In this document: positions 8,849 through 17,888 of the stretch, one piece after another | Numbering within the stretch: the stretch's first letter is position 1 | Layout: the number at the start of each line of letters is the position of its first letter | Source of the DNA: CAYLHF01 sp964383365 | GTDB lineage: Bacteria > Bacteroidota > Rhodothermia > Rhodothermales > UBA10348 | Assembly (NCBI GenBank): GCA_964383365.1 | Contig: CAYLHF010000003.1 | Location: 1-64,000, forward strand | Length of the DNA: 64,000 bases | Direction of reading: 5' to 3' | Program-made: the position numbers and the translations under genes | Notes under the pieces: model-generated | The model's input: only the letters and a program-made list of their open reading frames with translations | What the model was told of the DNA's origin: nothing | Databases searched by the model: none

Positions 8849-9835
8849 ATGGAAGAAATACGAAGGATAGGAGTTTTTACCAGTGGTGGCGACGCACCCG
8901 GTATGAATGCGTGCCTGAGGGCCGTTGTTCGGAATGCGATTAATATCCATGATCTCGAAGTGATGGGTATTCGTCGCGGCTACGCAGGGATGATAGAGGG
9001 AGATATCGTTGAGATGGATTGTCGATCCGTCTCCAATATCCTGCAGAAGGGAGGAACGATCCTCAAGAGTGCCCGGTCAGAAGCGTTTCGAACGCCAGAA
9101 GGTCGAGCCGTTGCCGCTCGGCAGATTGTTGATGCGGGCATTGACGGTCTCATTGCAATCGGGGGAGACGGCACGCTTTCCGGCGCAGCTCTATTTCACG
9201 AGGAACATGGGATTCCTCTAGTTGGCTGTCCTGGCACGATAGACAATGATCTCTTTGGTACGGATGAGACCATTGGCTTTGATACAGCCCTCAATACCGC
9301 GATCGACAATATTGACAGGATCAGAGACACTGCCGACGCTCACGACAGATTGTTTCTGGTCGAAGTCATGGGCCGGGACGCCGGGTTTATCGCTCTGAAC
9401 TGCGGAATTGGTGGTGGAGCAGAACAGGTTCTTATTCCAGAGACATTGAACGAGATTGACGATATCAAGAGCCATATTCTGTCTCTGATGACGGCACAAT
9501 CCAGATCTTCGATCATTGTTGTTGCAGAAGGAGACGAATTGGGTGGTGCAACAGAGATTGCCGGTGCACTGAGTGCTGATCCGGCTTTTTCTGAAATCGA
9601 CCTACGGGTTTGTATTCTCGGTCACGTTCAACGCGGTGGATCGCCGTCCGCCAGAGATCGAGTGCTGGCGAGTCGTCTCGGCGTAGCGGCGGTGGATGCT
9701 CTCGTCGACGGTCACTCGAATGTGATGGTTGGTCTCGTGAGTAACGAAATCCGGTTGACTCCATCCAGAAACGTTTGGAGTAGAAAGAAGACCATCAATT
9801 ATGATCTGCTCCGTTTGACCGACATGTTGAGTTAG
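8849..9835 (+). CDS. pfkA: ATP-dependent 6-phosphofructokinase
   Basis: Phosphorylates fructose 6-phosphate in glycolysis. The 328-residue length is typical of bacterial PfkA. Visible motifs are TSGGDAPGMNACLRAVVR at the ATP-binding N-terminus, IGGDGTLSGA, the catalytic loop PGTIDND, MGRDAGF and the C-terminal GHVQRGGSPSARDR. A Gly before TIDND (PGTIDND rather than PKTIDND) is the residue associated with ATP rather than pyrophosphate use. About 100 bases separate it from aat; ubiE follows after 52 bases. Confidence 0.96.
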   Translation: MEEIRRIGVFTSGGDAPGMNACLRAVVRNAINIHDLEVMGIRRGYAGMIEGDIVEMDCRSVSNILQKGGTILKSARSEAFRTPEGRAVAARQIVDAGIDGLIAIGGDGTLSGAALFHEEHGIPLVGCPGTIDNDLFGTDETIGFDTALNTAIDNIDRIRDTADAHDRLFLVEVMGRDAGFIALNCGIGGGAEQVLIPETLNEIDDIKSHILSLMTAQSRSSIIVVAEGDELGGATEIAGALSADPAFSEIDLRVCILGHVQRGGSPSARDRVLASRLGVAAVDALVDGHSNVMVGLVSNEIRLTPSRNVWSRKKTINYDLLRLTDMLS

Positions 9836-9887
9836 CGAGGTCCGAAGTGAACCAGAACGCCCATATTCCCGCCCGGAGCGGCAATCA

Positions 9888-10622
9888 GTGAGTACTCTAA
9901 TTCAGAGCTCCGAGCCTGACGATCAGGGAGCAAAAAAGGAATTTGTCAGACTGATGTTCAATCGCATCGCCCCCCGATACGATTTCCTTAATCGACTGCT
10001 GAGCGGTGGTATTGATCAGGTCTGGCGGAAAAAGACTATCAGCATTGTAGTCGACGATGATCCTGATCGAATTCTTGATATTGCTACGGGAACGGCGGAT
10101 CTGGCTATTCTGGCAGCCCGTGAACCGTCGAGAATAATAGTAGGAGTCGATATTTCCGAAGAGATGCTCGAATTGGGACGGCAAAAAATTGCGGACCGTG
10201 GTCTCCTGGATCGAATACAGCTGACGAAGGGTGATGCCGAAAAATTGCCTTTTTCGGACAATCAATTTGATGCTGCTATGGTTGCTTTCGGTGTCAGAAA
10301 TTTTGAAAACCTGCGCATCGGTTTACAGGAGATTTCGAGAGTTTTGAAATCAGGAGGGCAGCTGGTAGTCCTGGAATTCAGTCAACCGACCTCGTTTCCC
10401 GTTAAGCAGATGTACGGCTTCTACGGACGATACATCTTGCCGTTGATCGGACGCGTGGTGTCTGGTGATAGCGGTGCGTATACCTATCTTCCGGATTCCA
10501 TTTCACGCTTTCCGGACGGTAAGGACTTCTTGAGAGAGCTGTCGGCGTCTGGTTTTTCACATGTCAGACAACGGAGATTGACGTTTGGAGTCGCGTCTAT
10601 TTACACCGGACGTGCGGTCTGA
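9888..10622 (+). CDS. ubiE: Demethylmenaquinone/ubiquinone C-methyltransferase UbiE/MenG
   Basis: SAM-dependent methyltransferase acting late in respiratory quinone synthesis, probably on demethylmenaquinone given the likely phylum. It has 244 residues with SAM motif ILDIATGTADLAI, acidic residue in VGVDIS, and the family signatures FGVRNFENLRIG and a basic KQMYGFYGRYILP segment. The start codon is GTG (9888). It converges with the RsbW-like gene, whose stop is 17 bases away; no terminator hairpin is evident there. Confidence 0.94.
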   Translation: MSTLIQSSEPDDQGAKKEFVRLMFNRIAPRYDFLNRLLSGGIDQVWRKKTISIVVDDDPDRILDIATGTADLAILAAREPSRIIVGVDISEEMLELGRQKIADRGLLDRIQLTKGDAEKLPFSDNQFDAAMVAFGVRNFENLRIGLQEISRVLKSGGQLVVLEFSQPTSFPVKQMYGFYGRYILPLIGRVVSGDSGAYTYLPDSISRFPDGKDFLRELSASGFSHVRQRRLTFGVASIYTGRAV

Positions 10623-10639
10623 CGCCCAGGCCACCCGCC

Positions 10640-11071
10640 CTATTGTGTACCCGTCTCCCGGTATTTTACCAGGCAACATTCGTTGACATCGCCTCGCGTG
10701 CGAAATTCCACTCTGTCCATGAGTTTTCGCATGATGTGAACCCCAAACCCTCCAGCTTTCTTCAGTTTTGCGAACTGTAACAGGTCGGGCTCTCGGTACA
10801 CATCCGGATCGAAACGGCTACCCGTATCGCGAATGCGAACGGTCAGTCGGTCCGGAGCGACAATCAGCGCGAGGTCTATGGCGTGTTCCTTTTTCCCTCC
10901 GTACGCGTGCTCAATGACATTTGTACATGCCTCGTCGACCGCAATCTTCAACTGTTCCACTTCGGATTCTGAAAAACCCGCCGACACAGCGTGTGTCGAG
11001 ACAAACTCTCGAATATCCTCGAGATATCGTGTCGAACTGGGTATAGTCAGTGTGTGAGTTTTAGTGGTCAC
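10640..11071 (-). CDS. RsbW/SpoIIAB-like anti-sigma serine kinase (GHKL ATPase)
   Basis: Small cytoplasmic kinase of 143 residues. The N-box is DEACTNVIEHAYGG near 47 and the G-boxes are RDTGSRFDP and GGFGVHIMRKLMD. In partner switching, such a kinase binds and inhibits an effector (often a sigma factor) and phosphorylates its STAS antagonist. It lies 50 bases downstream of the STAS gene and in the same unit as the phosphatase, completing the trio. No sigma factor gene is adjacent, so its target is unknown and may not be a sigma factor. Confidence 0.9.
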   Translation of the reverse strand: MTTKTHTLTIPSSTRYLEDIREFVSTHAVSAGFSESEVEQLKIAVDEACTNVIEHAYGGKKEHAIDLALIVAPDRLTVRIRDTGSRFDPDVYREPDLLQFAKLKKAGGFGVHIMRKLMDRVEFRTRGDVNECCLVKYRETGTQ

Positions 11072-11121
11072 AGCTATGTTTCTTGCTTTGCGAACTCGTA
11101 TCTATTCTGGAAAGGACCTTT

Positions 11122-11472
11122 CTACGCAGGCTCGAAATTGCCGACAGCAACGGATTCTTCATCTGTAATATCAAAGAGCATGGGGAAACCGAGCAGGTCG
11201 AACACATTGAAGACCTTGGGCTGAAGGGCGGTAATTTTTATATCTCCACCATTCTCCCGGATTTCTTCGATATATGCCATAAAGACTCCAAGTCCGGCAC
11301 TCGAGATATACATCAGATTACTGCCATTGACGATTATCTGAAAACAGGAATCGGTCTGGCACTTTTCTATTGCCGCTTCCAGTTCTGAGGCGGTATGCGC
11401 ATCCAGTTCACCATTCAGGTCCAATATTCGGACCGAACCGGAGCTTCTGAATCCAACTGAAAAATTACTCAT
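11122..11472 (-). CDS. STAS-domain anti-anti-sigma factor (RsbV/SpoIIAA-like)
   Basis: STAS protein of 116 residues. The phosphorylatable Ser lies in the conserved loop YISSAGLGVF (S57 or S58, by family analogy S58). When unphosphorylated it is expected to bind the kinase encoded just downstream and free the kinase's target. The phosphatase that would reactivate it is encoded 79 bases upstream. The order phosphatase, antagonist, kinase in one direction strongly supports a working partner-switching module. Confidence 0.92.
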   Translation of the reverse strand: MSNFSVGFRSSGSVRILDLNGELDAHTASELEAAIEKCQTDSCFQIIVNGSNLMYISSAGLGVFMAYIEEIRENGGDIKITALQPKVFNVFDLLGFPMLFDITDEESVAVGNFEPA

Positions 11473-11551
11473 GATCTTATTCTGACATTTGTGCAGGATG
11501 ATGGGAGGGATCCGGGAAAAACGCCGGACGGGTTCTCCAAACTACGAAGAT

Positions 11552-13780
11552 TCAGGCTGATGATGTCTCCTCTGTCTCAAATTCAAGTGTAACTGGATGC
11601 CTCGATGGAAGTCCATGCCACTTGATGATAACGAGTGTCATATCGTCATCATAAATGGTTTCTCCGATGAACGATTGGAGATTATCGAGAACGATGTCGT
11701 GAATGCTTTCGGCATCTTCGTGTCGACAGCTTTCAAGACAATCCAGCAGTCGGTCATATCCATATTCCTCACCGTCACCATTGCGACTCTCTACCACGCC
11801 GTCCGTGTAGAAGGCAAACACATCACCGGGGCTCAGAGACAGATCTTCTTCAGTAAGACTTTTCCCGAACAGTTCACCTCGATCCAATCCGAGACCCATC
11901 CCGGCTGTTCGTACAAATGTTGATTCTCCGTCCAGCCTGACAAGAGCGGCCGGGCAATGCCCTGCTCTGGCCGCGACGAAGCGCTCTGAATCCATATCGA
12001 ATATTCCATAAACGGCCGAGATAAAAACGTTTTTATCCAGACTACTGGCAAGGGCCGCGTTGGCCAGTTTCAGGAAGGAATGTGGAGACGAAGCCAGACG
12101 GCTGACAGATTGAAAGATTCCCTGCATTTCTGCCATGTAGAAAGCGGCCGAAGTCCCTTTTCCCGACACATCGCCTATAATTACACCGAGACGATTTCCC
12201 TCGAGGCGAACAAAATCATAGTAATCTCCTCCGACCTCAAGTGCCGATACACTGGACGCATGAATGGAGAGCCCATCGATTTCAGGGATCTTACGTGGAA
12301 GCAATTTCTGTTGTACTTCACGGGCGATGCTCAATTCCCGGGACAATCGTTCTTTTTCCACCTGCTGTTCGAACAGTCGCGCATTATCTATCGCAACGGC
12401 AGCTTGAGCGGCAAAAATGCCAATGGTTTCAATATCATCTCTTTCAAATCCTCGAACGACTTCCTTGGCTGCAAACAGGACCCCCAGGACCTCCCCTCTG
12501 GCCAGCAGAGGGATAATCAGCAGACTGCCTATCCCGTCGCCCGGCTTGGCGTCAATACGATGATCGGCGGGGGCATGTTCGAGATGAACAGTCGTCTTTG
12601 AGTTGGAGGCTTCGTCGTAGAGTGCGGGACAGTCGATCCGTCGCGCAATTTCGGAGACCTCCATTCTGTGGCTGGACACGACCACGGGACGGAGCGAATC
12701 GCTCTGATAATCGGGAACGGCGAGCCACGCGATAGATGCGGAACCAGCCTCAACCGGGGCGGCTGCAATGGTGGAAAACAAGTTCTCGGAATCGAAAACC
12801 TGACTAACCAGGTCAGTCAGGGAGTGCATGGCTGCACGCTCTCCAGCCCGTTGTTCGTACTCACCCGATGTTGGAAGATGAAACAGAACGGATAAAAACG
12901 CCGTCGTGCAGTACAGTATTCCGAACATGAATGCCTGTCCGACAAAAACCGCGAGGGGATAGCTGTAGTGTTCCAGGAAATTATAGGCACCCGGTACGAT
13001 GCTCGAAAGGACCGGACCTTCGTTCATTATTCCGAATCCCAAAAACAAAGTGAGCCCTACTACGAACGAGAGAGCGATGGTGGCCAGTTTTTCCCGGAAG
13101 GACAGGAACACAATCCAGGTCAATCTGAACGAGTTTACGATCATGAAGACGATCGAGGCGATCATCGGAACAGTCTGGATAGTAGTAAGCGATTCACCAG
13201 GAACGTTTAGCAGAGCCGTCAGAGACGTGATCACCATCATTCCGATCATCGCGAACCAATTCCTTTGACTGGATCGCGAGCGCTTGACGAGCACCAGGTC
13301 CTGAAGTTTAAGAAGGAGAAGAAACGCAAAGACCAGCTGTCCGATCGCCAGCATATTCATCTTGAAGATGGACGCCAGGACGATAGGTGCCCCTGTCTGT
13401 AGATCGAACCCGGTTAGTCCACCACCGGGCTGAGACACCGGTACGCCCCCTATTCTGGAAAACGCTGCTCCGATAGCGAGAAAGGTTATACCGCCAACAA
13501 ATATGCTCCATATTGCCTTCGCGGGAGAAGACCGGTGGACACGAAAAATATGATGTATGACTACCCACAGTGAGGCATAGCCAAGAAGTAATACCGTCTG
13601 ATATGCCAGTTGAACGGTGACCGGGCCCAAGCTGCCCGTTTGCCACTGATAAAAGTGATAAGCGAGACCAACGACAATGCTGACGGCAGAAAAAAGGCCG
13701 TACATGACTATCCGAAGACTCCCCGTCGAAGGACTGGTAGCCTTCGCTGTTTCTGAGATGTTCTTTCGTCTTGGGAACAT
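11552..13780 (-). CDS. Membrane-anchored SpoIIE-type PP2C phosphatase with GAF domain (RsbU-like)
   Basis: Protein of 742 residues. The N-terminal third has about seven or eight hydrophobic segments (roughly 20-300). A GAF-like domain follows at about 330-470, ending in the typical FAAQAAVAIDNARLFEQQ, then a short coiled linker (LSRELSIAREVQQKLLP) and a SpoIIE/PP2C phosphatase domain. Metal-binding motifs are VGGDYYDF, VIIGDVSGKG, FYTDGVVES and DDDMTLVII. It probably dephosphorylates the STAS protein encoded next, in response to a membrane or small-molecule signal. The upstream side runs into the assembly gap, so further members could be missing. Confidence 0.93.
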   Translation of the reverse strand: MFPRRKNISETAKATSPSTGSLRIVMYGLFSAVSIVVGLAYHFYQWQTGSLGPVTVQLAYQTVLLLGYASLWVVIHHIFRVHRSSPAKAIWSIFVGGITFLAIGAAFSRIGGVPVSQPGGGLTGFDLQTGAPIVLASIFKMNMLAIGQLVFAFLLLLKLQDLVLVKRSRSSQRNWFAMIGMMVITSLTALLNVPGESLTTIQTVPMIASIVFMIVNSFRLTWIVFLSFREKLATIALSFVVGLTLFLGFGIMNEGPVLSSIVPGAYNFLEHYSYPLAVFVGQAFMFGILYCTTAFLSVLFHLPTSGEYEQRAGERAAMHSLTDLVSQVFDSENLFSTIAAAPVEAGSASIAWLAVPDYQSDSLRPVVVSSHRMEVSEIARRIDCPALYDEASNSKTTVHLEHAPADHRIDAKPGDGIGSLLIIPLLARGEVLGVLFAAKEVVRGFERDDIETIGIFAAQAAVAIDNARLFEQQVEKERLSRELSIAREVQQKLLPRKIPEIDGLSIHASSVSALEVGGDYYDFVRLEGNRLGVIIGDVSGKGTSAAFYMAEMQGIFQSVSRLASSPHSFLKLANAALASSLDKNVFISAVYGIFDMDSERFVAARAGHCPAALVRLDGESTFVRTAGMGLGLDRGELFGKSLTEEDLSLSPGDVFAFYTDGVVESRNGDGEEYGYDRLLDCLESCRHEDAESIHDIVLDNLQSFIGETIYDDDMTLVIIKWHGLPSRHPVTLEFETEETSSA

Positions 13781-14133
13781 TAGAGGGGGATGCTACGATC
13801 AGTCGGATGATCGGTCTTTTACACGGACGACGCGGTCTTTGTTACAGGCGATTGTCGGGTTCAACCACGCAAGGTAGGATATATTATGACTCCCCGAAAC
13901 ACCGTGCCGGATGTGGTTCACGCCAAGNNNNNNNNNNNNNNNNNNNNNNNNNNNNNNNNNNNNNNNNNNNNNNNNNNNNNNNNNNNNNNNNNNNNNNNNN
14001 NNNNNNNNNNNNNNNNNNNNNNNNNNNGGACCGTACAAATACTTCAGAGTGGTTCTCGCCGATGGCTGTAGTAACTTAGACGGGTTTTGCACGTATCTAC
14101 GCATTCATTTCAACACCGGAACTATCATCCGAA
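13781..14133. other. Intergenic region split by assembly gap
   Basis: 147 bases upstream of the phosphatase, 100 N, and 106 bases upstream of the repeat protein. No gene or hairpin is evident in the readable parts. These flanks should contain two divergent promoters, but no confident motif can be given. Confidence 0.6.
13928..14027. other. Assembly gap (100 N)
   Basis: Exactly 100 N between two divergent genes, the usual placeholder for a scaffold gap of unknown length. Genes could be missing here. Confidence 0.99.
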
Positions 14134-15921
14134 ATGCGCAAGAAAAGGTTCACGAAATTTCAGTTACTCGTCCTGCTTGGAGCCATTTTTCTCGTCATCT
14201 GGAGTCGGTCAGAAAGTGGTCCCGGTTTTACGGGTGTGGTCGTTTTTGACAGACTCGAGACGGGTCGATTGTATCGTTCCGGGTTGCAACTCGACACCGC
14301 TACCGACATCGCCATACGTGAGGCCGTTTCGTTCGAATCGGATGAAAGTGAAGCGCCTCAGGCTACCTATGGATGGATCAAGCGAAGAAGTGAACGGGGT
14401 CCAGTCTGGGCGCCAGATGTCCGCAGGACACAAATGGACGATCTAATCGAGATCGTCGCAGATACAATACACCTCGAGGCAGGGACGTATGATGTCTTTT
14501 ATACGACGGAAGGACCGACGTCTGAGTCGGAAGAAAACGCTCCCTTTCTCGGCCTAACTCCGTACTGGACGAATCGGGTCGGAGATCTTTTTTTCGTCAT
14601 CTCGGATATCTCTTCAGTTGACGACGCAAGACGATCGATGAGAGAAATCGACCTGGGTACCTCGCGACCTGGAACCAGTAACCTGTTGTGGGATACGGGT
14701 TTTTCAGGTGATTGGGAGTCATTCGAGCAACTGCTGGACGTACGGAGCCAGACCAGCGTTCACATTTATGCCGTCGGAGAATTGTGTAGCCGGATGTGTG
14801 ACTCCGGGAGCATTGTCAACGCTCAATCCGGAGAGACGGTATGGGAAATGACATGGGAGAACACAACTCCGGCCGGAGGCACCGATCGAAATAGACAATT
14901 TGTTGGATCAGTCTCACTTGATGAAGGATTATACAGAGCTGTTTATCAGTCCAATTCCAAACATTCGTTCGAGAATTGGACGGCAAATCCGCCGTTCGAC
15001 CCGGATGCCTGGGGAATGCAGATATCATCCGACGGATCCGGTAGCATCCAGAAATTTTCGGTAGACGAAAGTGGGCGTCAACTCGTTGCCATGAGGCGTA
15101 TTGGAAATGATGCATTGCGCAAAAAACAGATCGTCGTTAATGAAGCGTTGAATGTATTTCTCGATGTCATGGGAGAAATTTCGACATCGGGTACCCTCTA
15201 TGACTACGCCTGGCTGGAGCAAAATGACACGAGAGAGAAAATATGGGAGATGAGTCTGGAGGATTCACGGCCGGCTGGAGGGAGTAATACGAACCGGGAA
15301 GAGGACGCTGTTGTACAACTGTCTGCCGGTACGTATACCCTGTATTATCAGACAGACGATTCGCACAGTTATGACTCGTGGGAAAAACCCAAACCTACAC
15401 ATCCGGAGCGTTGGGGGGTCGCACTCTATACGCTGGGCGATACGGAAGGACCCATTTCGGCGATCACCGTGCTATCTGGCGATGAACGTGAAAACCAGGT
15501 CAGACAAGGGTCGGCCTCGAGCCCGGCTGAGATATCCGTTGCAAATTCGAGGGAAGAATTACTCGTGGATCTGAGTGGGGTAGGAAACGAAGCTGACTTG
15601 AGCAGCGACCTGATCCTTTCTACTGCCACCCGGCTACGGATCGTCGCCCAGGGAGAGATTTCAAACCAGGGTAGGTACGATTACGGATGGATAGAACGGA
15701 CGGAAACCGGAGAGCGGGTATGGGAGATGACTCTTTCCAATACAGGCTCTGCAGGTGGCGAAGACCGGAATAGGCGGTTCGACGGATCCGTCAGTCTTCC
15801 TGCCGGTGAGTACGTAGTCCGTTTCGTTTCGGATTTCTCTCACGCATTTGGAGATTTTGATGACGGTCCGCCAACCATAGAGAACGAATGGGGAATTCGT
15901 ATCTTTGGTCCATCACAGTGA
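14134..15921 (+). CDS. Uncharacterised exported protein with repeated WEM/AGG/WG domains
   Basis: Protein of 595 residues that I do not recognise. An N-terminal hydrophobic segment (FQLLVLLGAIFLVIW) suggests a signal anchor or signal peptide. The rest contains three clear and one diverged copy of a domain of about 90 residues. Each clear copy reads YxYxW, then a VWEM-like strand followed by AGG and (N/D)RN(R), then LxxGxYxxxYxSDxSHSF, and ends in a WG strand. WEM blocks lie near 235, 370 and 529; a weaker first copy begins near 77. The pattern looks like a beta-sandwich. One copy has two Cys in ELCSRMC. A possible sensor or surface-binding protein, but function is unknown. Confidence 0.85.
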   Translation: MRKKRFTKFQLLVLLGAIFLVIWSRSESGPGFTGVVVFDRLETGRLYRSGLQLDTATDIAIREAVSFESDESEAPQATYGWIKRRSERGPVWAPDVRRTQMDDLIEIVADTIHLEAGTYDVFYTTEGPTSESEENAPFLGLTPYWTNRVGDLFFVISDISSVDDARRSMREIDLGTSRPGTSNLLWDTGFSGDWESFEQLLDVRSQTSVHIYAVGELCSRMCDSGSIVNAQSGETVWEMTWENTTPAGGTDRNRQFVGSVSLDEGLYRAVYQSNSKHSFENWTANPPFDPDAWGMQISSDGSGSIQKFSVDESGRQLVAMRRIGNDALRKKQIVVNEALNVFLDVMGEISTSGTLYDYAWLEQNDTREKIWEMSLEDSRPAGGSNTNREEDAVVQLSAGTYTLYYQTDDSHSYDSWEKPKPTHPERWGVALYTLGDTEGPISAITVLSGDERENQVRQGSASSPAEISVANSREELLVDLSGVGNEADLSSDLILSTATRLRIVAQGEISNQGRYDYGWIERTETGERVWEMTLSNTGSAGGEDRNRRFDGSVSLPAGEYVVRFVSDFSHAFGDFDDGPPTIENEWGIRIFGPSQ

Positions 15922-15950
15922 TGTATCGTCCATTTTTGTAAGACCGAAAC

Positions 15951-16814
15951 GTGAATACAGTATCTGTTACCGTTACAGTTTCGGAATCTGATCGAGCATT
16001 TCTTTTCGCCTTTCTGTCAGAGATTCCCGTTGAGGGAATTGAGGAATTAGATGATCACGTGACGCTCTTCTTTCTCGAAAAAAACTGGATACCAGCCATC
16101 GAGGATCGTATTACCGGGTATCTCTCCGCTTCAGGACTGAATCCGATTCTGCGAATTGAGATAATCGAACCACAAAATTGGAATAGACAGTGGGAAGAGG
16201 AATTACAACCGCTGGTCGTCGGTCCGTTCTTCATCAGTCCGGACGGTTCTGTACCAAATCCCTCCGACGACAAGGTGCTTCTCAGGATCCGACCGCAAAT
16301 GAGTTTCGGGACAGGGTATCACGAAAGTACGAGGCTCGCCCTGCGTCACCTCGCTGACATACCTTTGGAGGGCCTTCGAGTTCTGGATGCGGGTACTGGA
16401 ACCGGGATACTGGCTATCGCTGCAGCACGAACAGGCGCCGACCACGTGGTAGCGTATGATTTTGATGTCTGGTCCTATCGAAACGGTGGCGATAATATGG
16501 CAGCAAACGGTGTTGCCGATAGCATCACGCTCATCATGGGGACGATTGACGATGTCCCGTCGGGACAATTCGATGTCATACTGGCAAATATTAATCGAAA
16601 TGTACTCCTGGATATCATTCCGAAGCTATCTGATCGTCTGGCCAGCGATGGGAAACTGATACTATCTGGTCTTCTGAACGGAGATCAACGTACGATACGA
16701 GCAGCGTTGCACTGTTCCCATCTGAGAGTCCATTCCGAGTTGACGGAGGGCGATTGGTGGTCTCCCTGTATTATTCCCGTCTCTACGGTTTGTCCGATCG
16801 ATCGTCATGGCTGA
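15951..16814 (+). CDS. prmA: Ribosomal protein L11 methyltransferase
   Basis: SAM-dependent enzyme that methylates ribosomal protein L11. It has 287 residues: an N-terminal substrate-recognition domain and a C-terminal Rossmann-like domain. Signatures are FGTGYHESTRLAL, LDAGTGTGILAIAA and DVILANINRNVLLD. GTG start at 15951, 29 bases after the repeat-protein gene. Its 3' end overlaps the following Ppx/GppA gene by 8 bases, indicating cotranscription. Confidence 0.94.
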   Translation: MNTVSVTVTVSESDRAFLFAFLSEIPVEGIEELDDHVTLFFLEKNWIPAIEDRITGYLSASGLNPILRIEIIEPQNWNRQWEEELQPLVVGPFFISPDGSVPNPSDDKVLLRIRPQMSFGTGYHESTRLALRHLADIPLEGLRVLDAGTGTGILAIAAARTGADHVVAYDFDVWSYRNGGDNMAANGVADSITLIMGTIDDVPSGQFDVILANINRNVLLDIIPKLSDRLASDGKLILSGLLNGDQRTIRAALHCSHLRVHSELTEGDWWSPCIIPVSTVCPIDRHG

Positions 16815-17754
16815 GAGACAACCCCGGGTGGGCATCATAGACGTCGGTACGAATTCAGCCTTACTATTAATCGCTATGTGGGATGCCGGGCGCCTGAACA
16901 CGGTCTCAGATCTCTCAGCCGTTATCAGGCTCGGCGAAGGGGTCGACGGATCGGGCTGTGTCACGGCTGCGGCTCTGGATAGACTGAGGACGGCGCTGGC
17001 ACACTATGCTGCCGTAGCCAGGTCCGAGCGCGTCGACGATATCGTCGTCGTGGGAACCAGTGCGTCTCGAGACGCAGACAATCGAACAGATTTGTGTCGT
17101 ATGTGTCGCGATATAACAGGCGTCGATTACAACATATTGTCAGGAGGTGAAGAGGCAGAACTGAGTTTCGCCGGGGCCATTCTTGATAGTAGTAATCCGG
17201 TAAGTAGAACAAACGTCGTAATCGACGTCGGCGGGGGATCGACAGAACTGATATCGGGAACTACGACGGACGGCAAAACAATCCAAATCAGAGACAGCAT
17301 CAGCCTCAATATCGGTTCGGTTCGTGTTCGGGAAAGGGAACTACATACTGATCGACCGACGAAACGTGAACTCGGTCACGCGCGTGCCTGGATTGCATCC
17401 GAATTTTCCCGGCTCGGTACCCGTTTCAATGCGAGCGAACTCATAGGCGCGTCGGGAACTGCCAGGATTCTCTGGACACTTCACGCGACCCGGGCGGGTC
17501 TTGTTCGGAAGCAGAATGTCGATACGGTGATGACCATGGAAGAGGTCGCGGCCTGGTCGGATCGACTACTCTCCATGACCGGGACGCAAGTGCTCTCGCT
17601 CGATACCGCATTACTGTCCGGGCGAGAGGACGTTTTCGGGGCCGGTGTTATGATTCTCCGCCAGGGGATGTCGCAGACGGGTGCACGGCAACTTCGGATT
17701 TCGCCGACAGGACTGCGACACGGTGTTGCTCTGCGATATTTCGGCAAAGTATAG
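16807..17754 (+). CDS. Ppx/GppA-family phosphatase (exopolyphosphatase-like)
   Basis: Protein of 315 residues of the ASKHA fold. Motifs are IIDVGTNSALLLIA, VVGTSASRDADNR, SGGEEAELSFAGA and VIDVGGGSTELISG. It has the two core domains only; the longer C-terminal domains of E. coli Ppx or GppA are absent, as in short Bacteroidota members. The family hydrolyses polyphosphate or pppGpp. With Rel encoded in the same window a link to alarmone metabolism is possible but unproven. Confidence 0.9.
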   Translation: MAERQPRVGIIDVGTNSALLLIAMWDAGRLNTVSDLSAVIRLGEGVDGSGCVTAAALDRLRTALAHYAAVARSERVDDIVVVGTSASRDADNRTDLCRMCRDITGVDYNILSGGEEAELSFAGAILDSSNPVSRTNVVIDVGGGSTELISGTTTDGKTIQIRDSISLNIGSVRVRERELHTDRPTKRELGHARAWIASEFSRLGTRFNASELIGASGTARILWTLHATRAGLVRKQNVDTVMTMEEVAAWSDRLLSMTGTQVLSLDTALLSGREDVFGAGVMILRQGMSQTGARQLRISPTGLRHGVALRYFGKV

Positions 17755-17888
17755 TCTATAGATTTGCCGGGATGGAACAAACACGAAGGTAAACTGTGAC
17801 GGTTGCTTTTGAAACGCTACCCGATGTTCGGATCCAGACACTGATCCTGGTCGCACGGCAAACCAAGTAAAGAGGGTCCCTCGAACAC

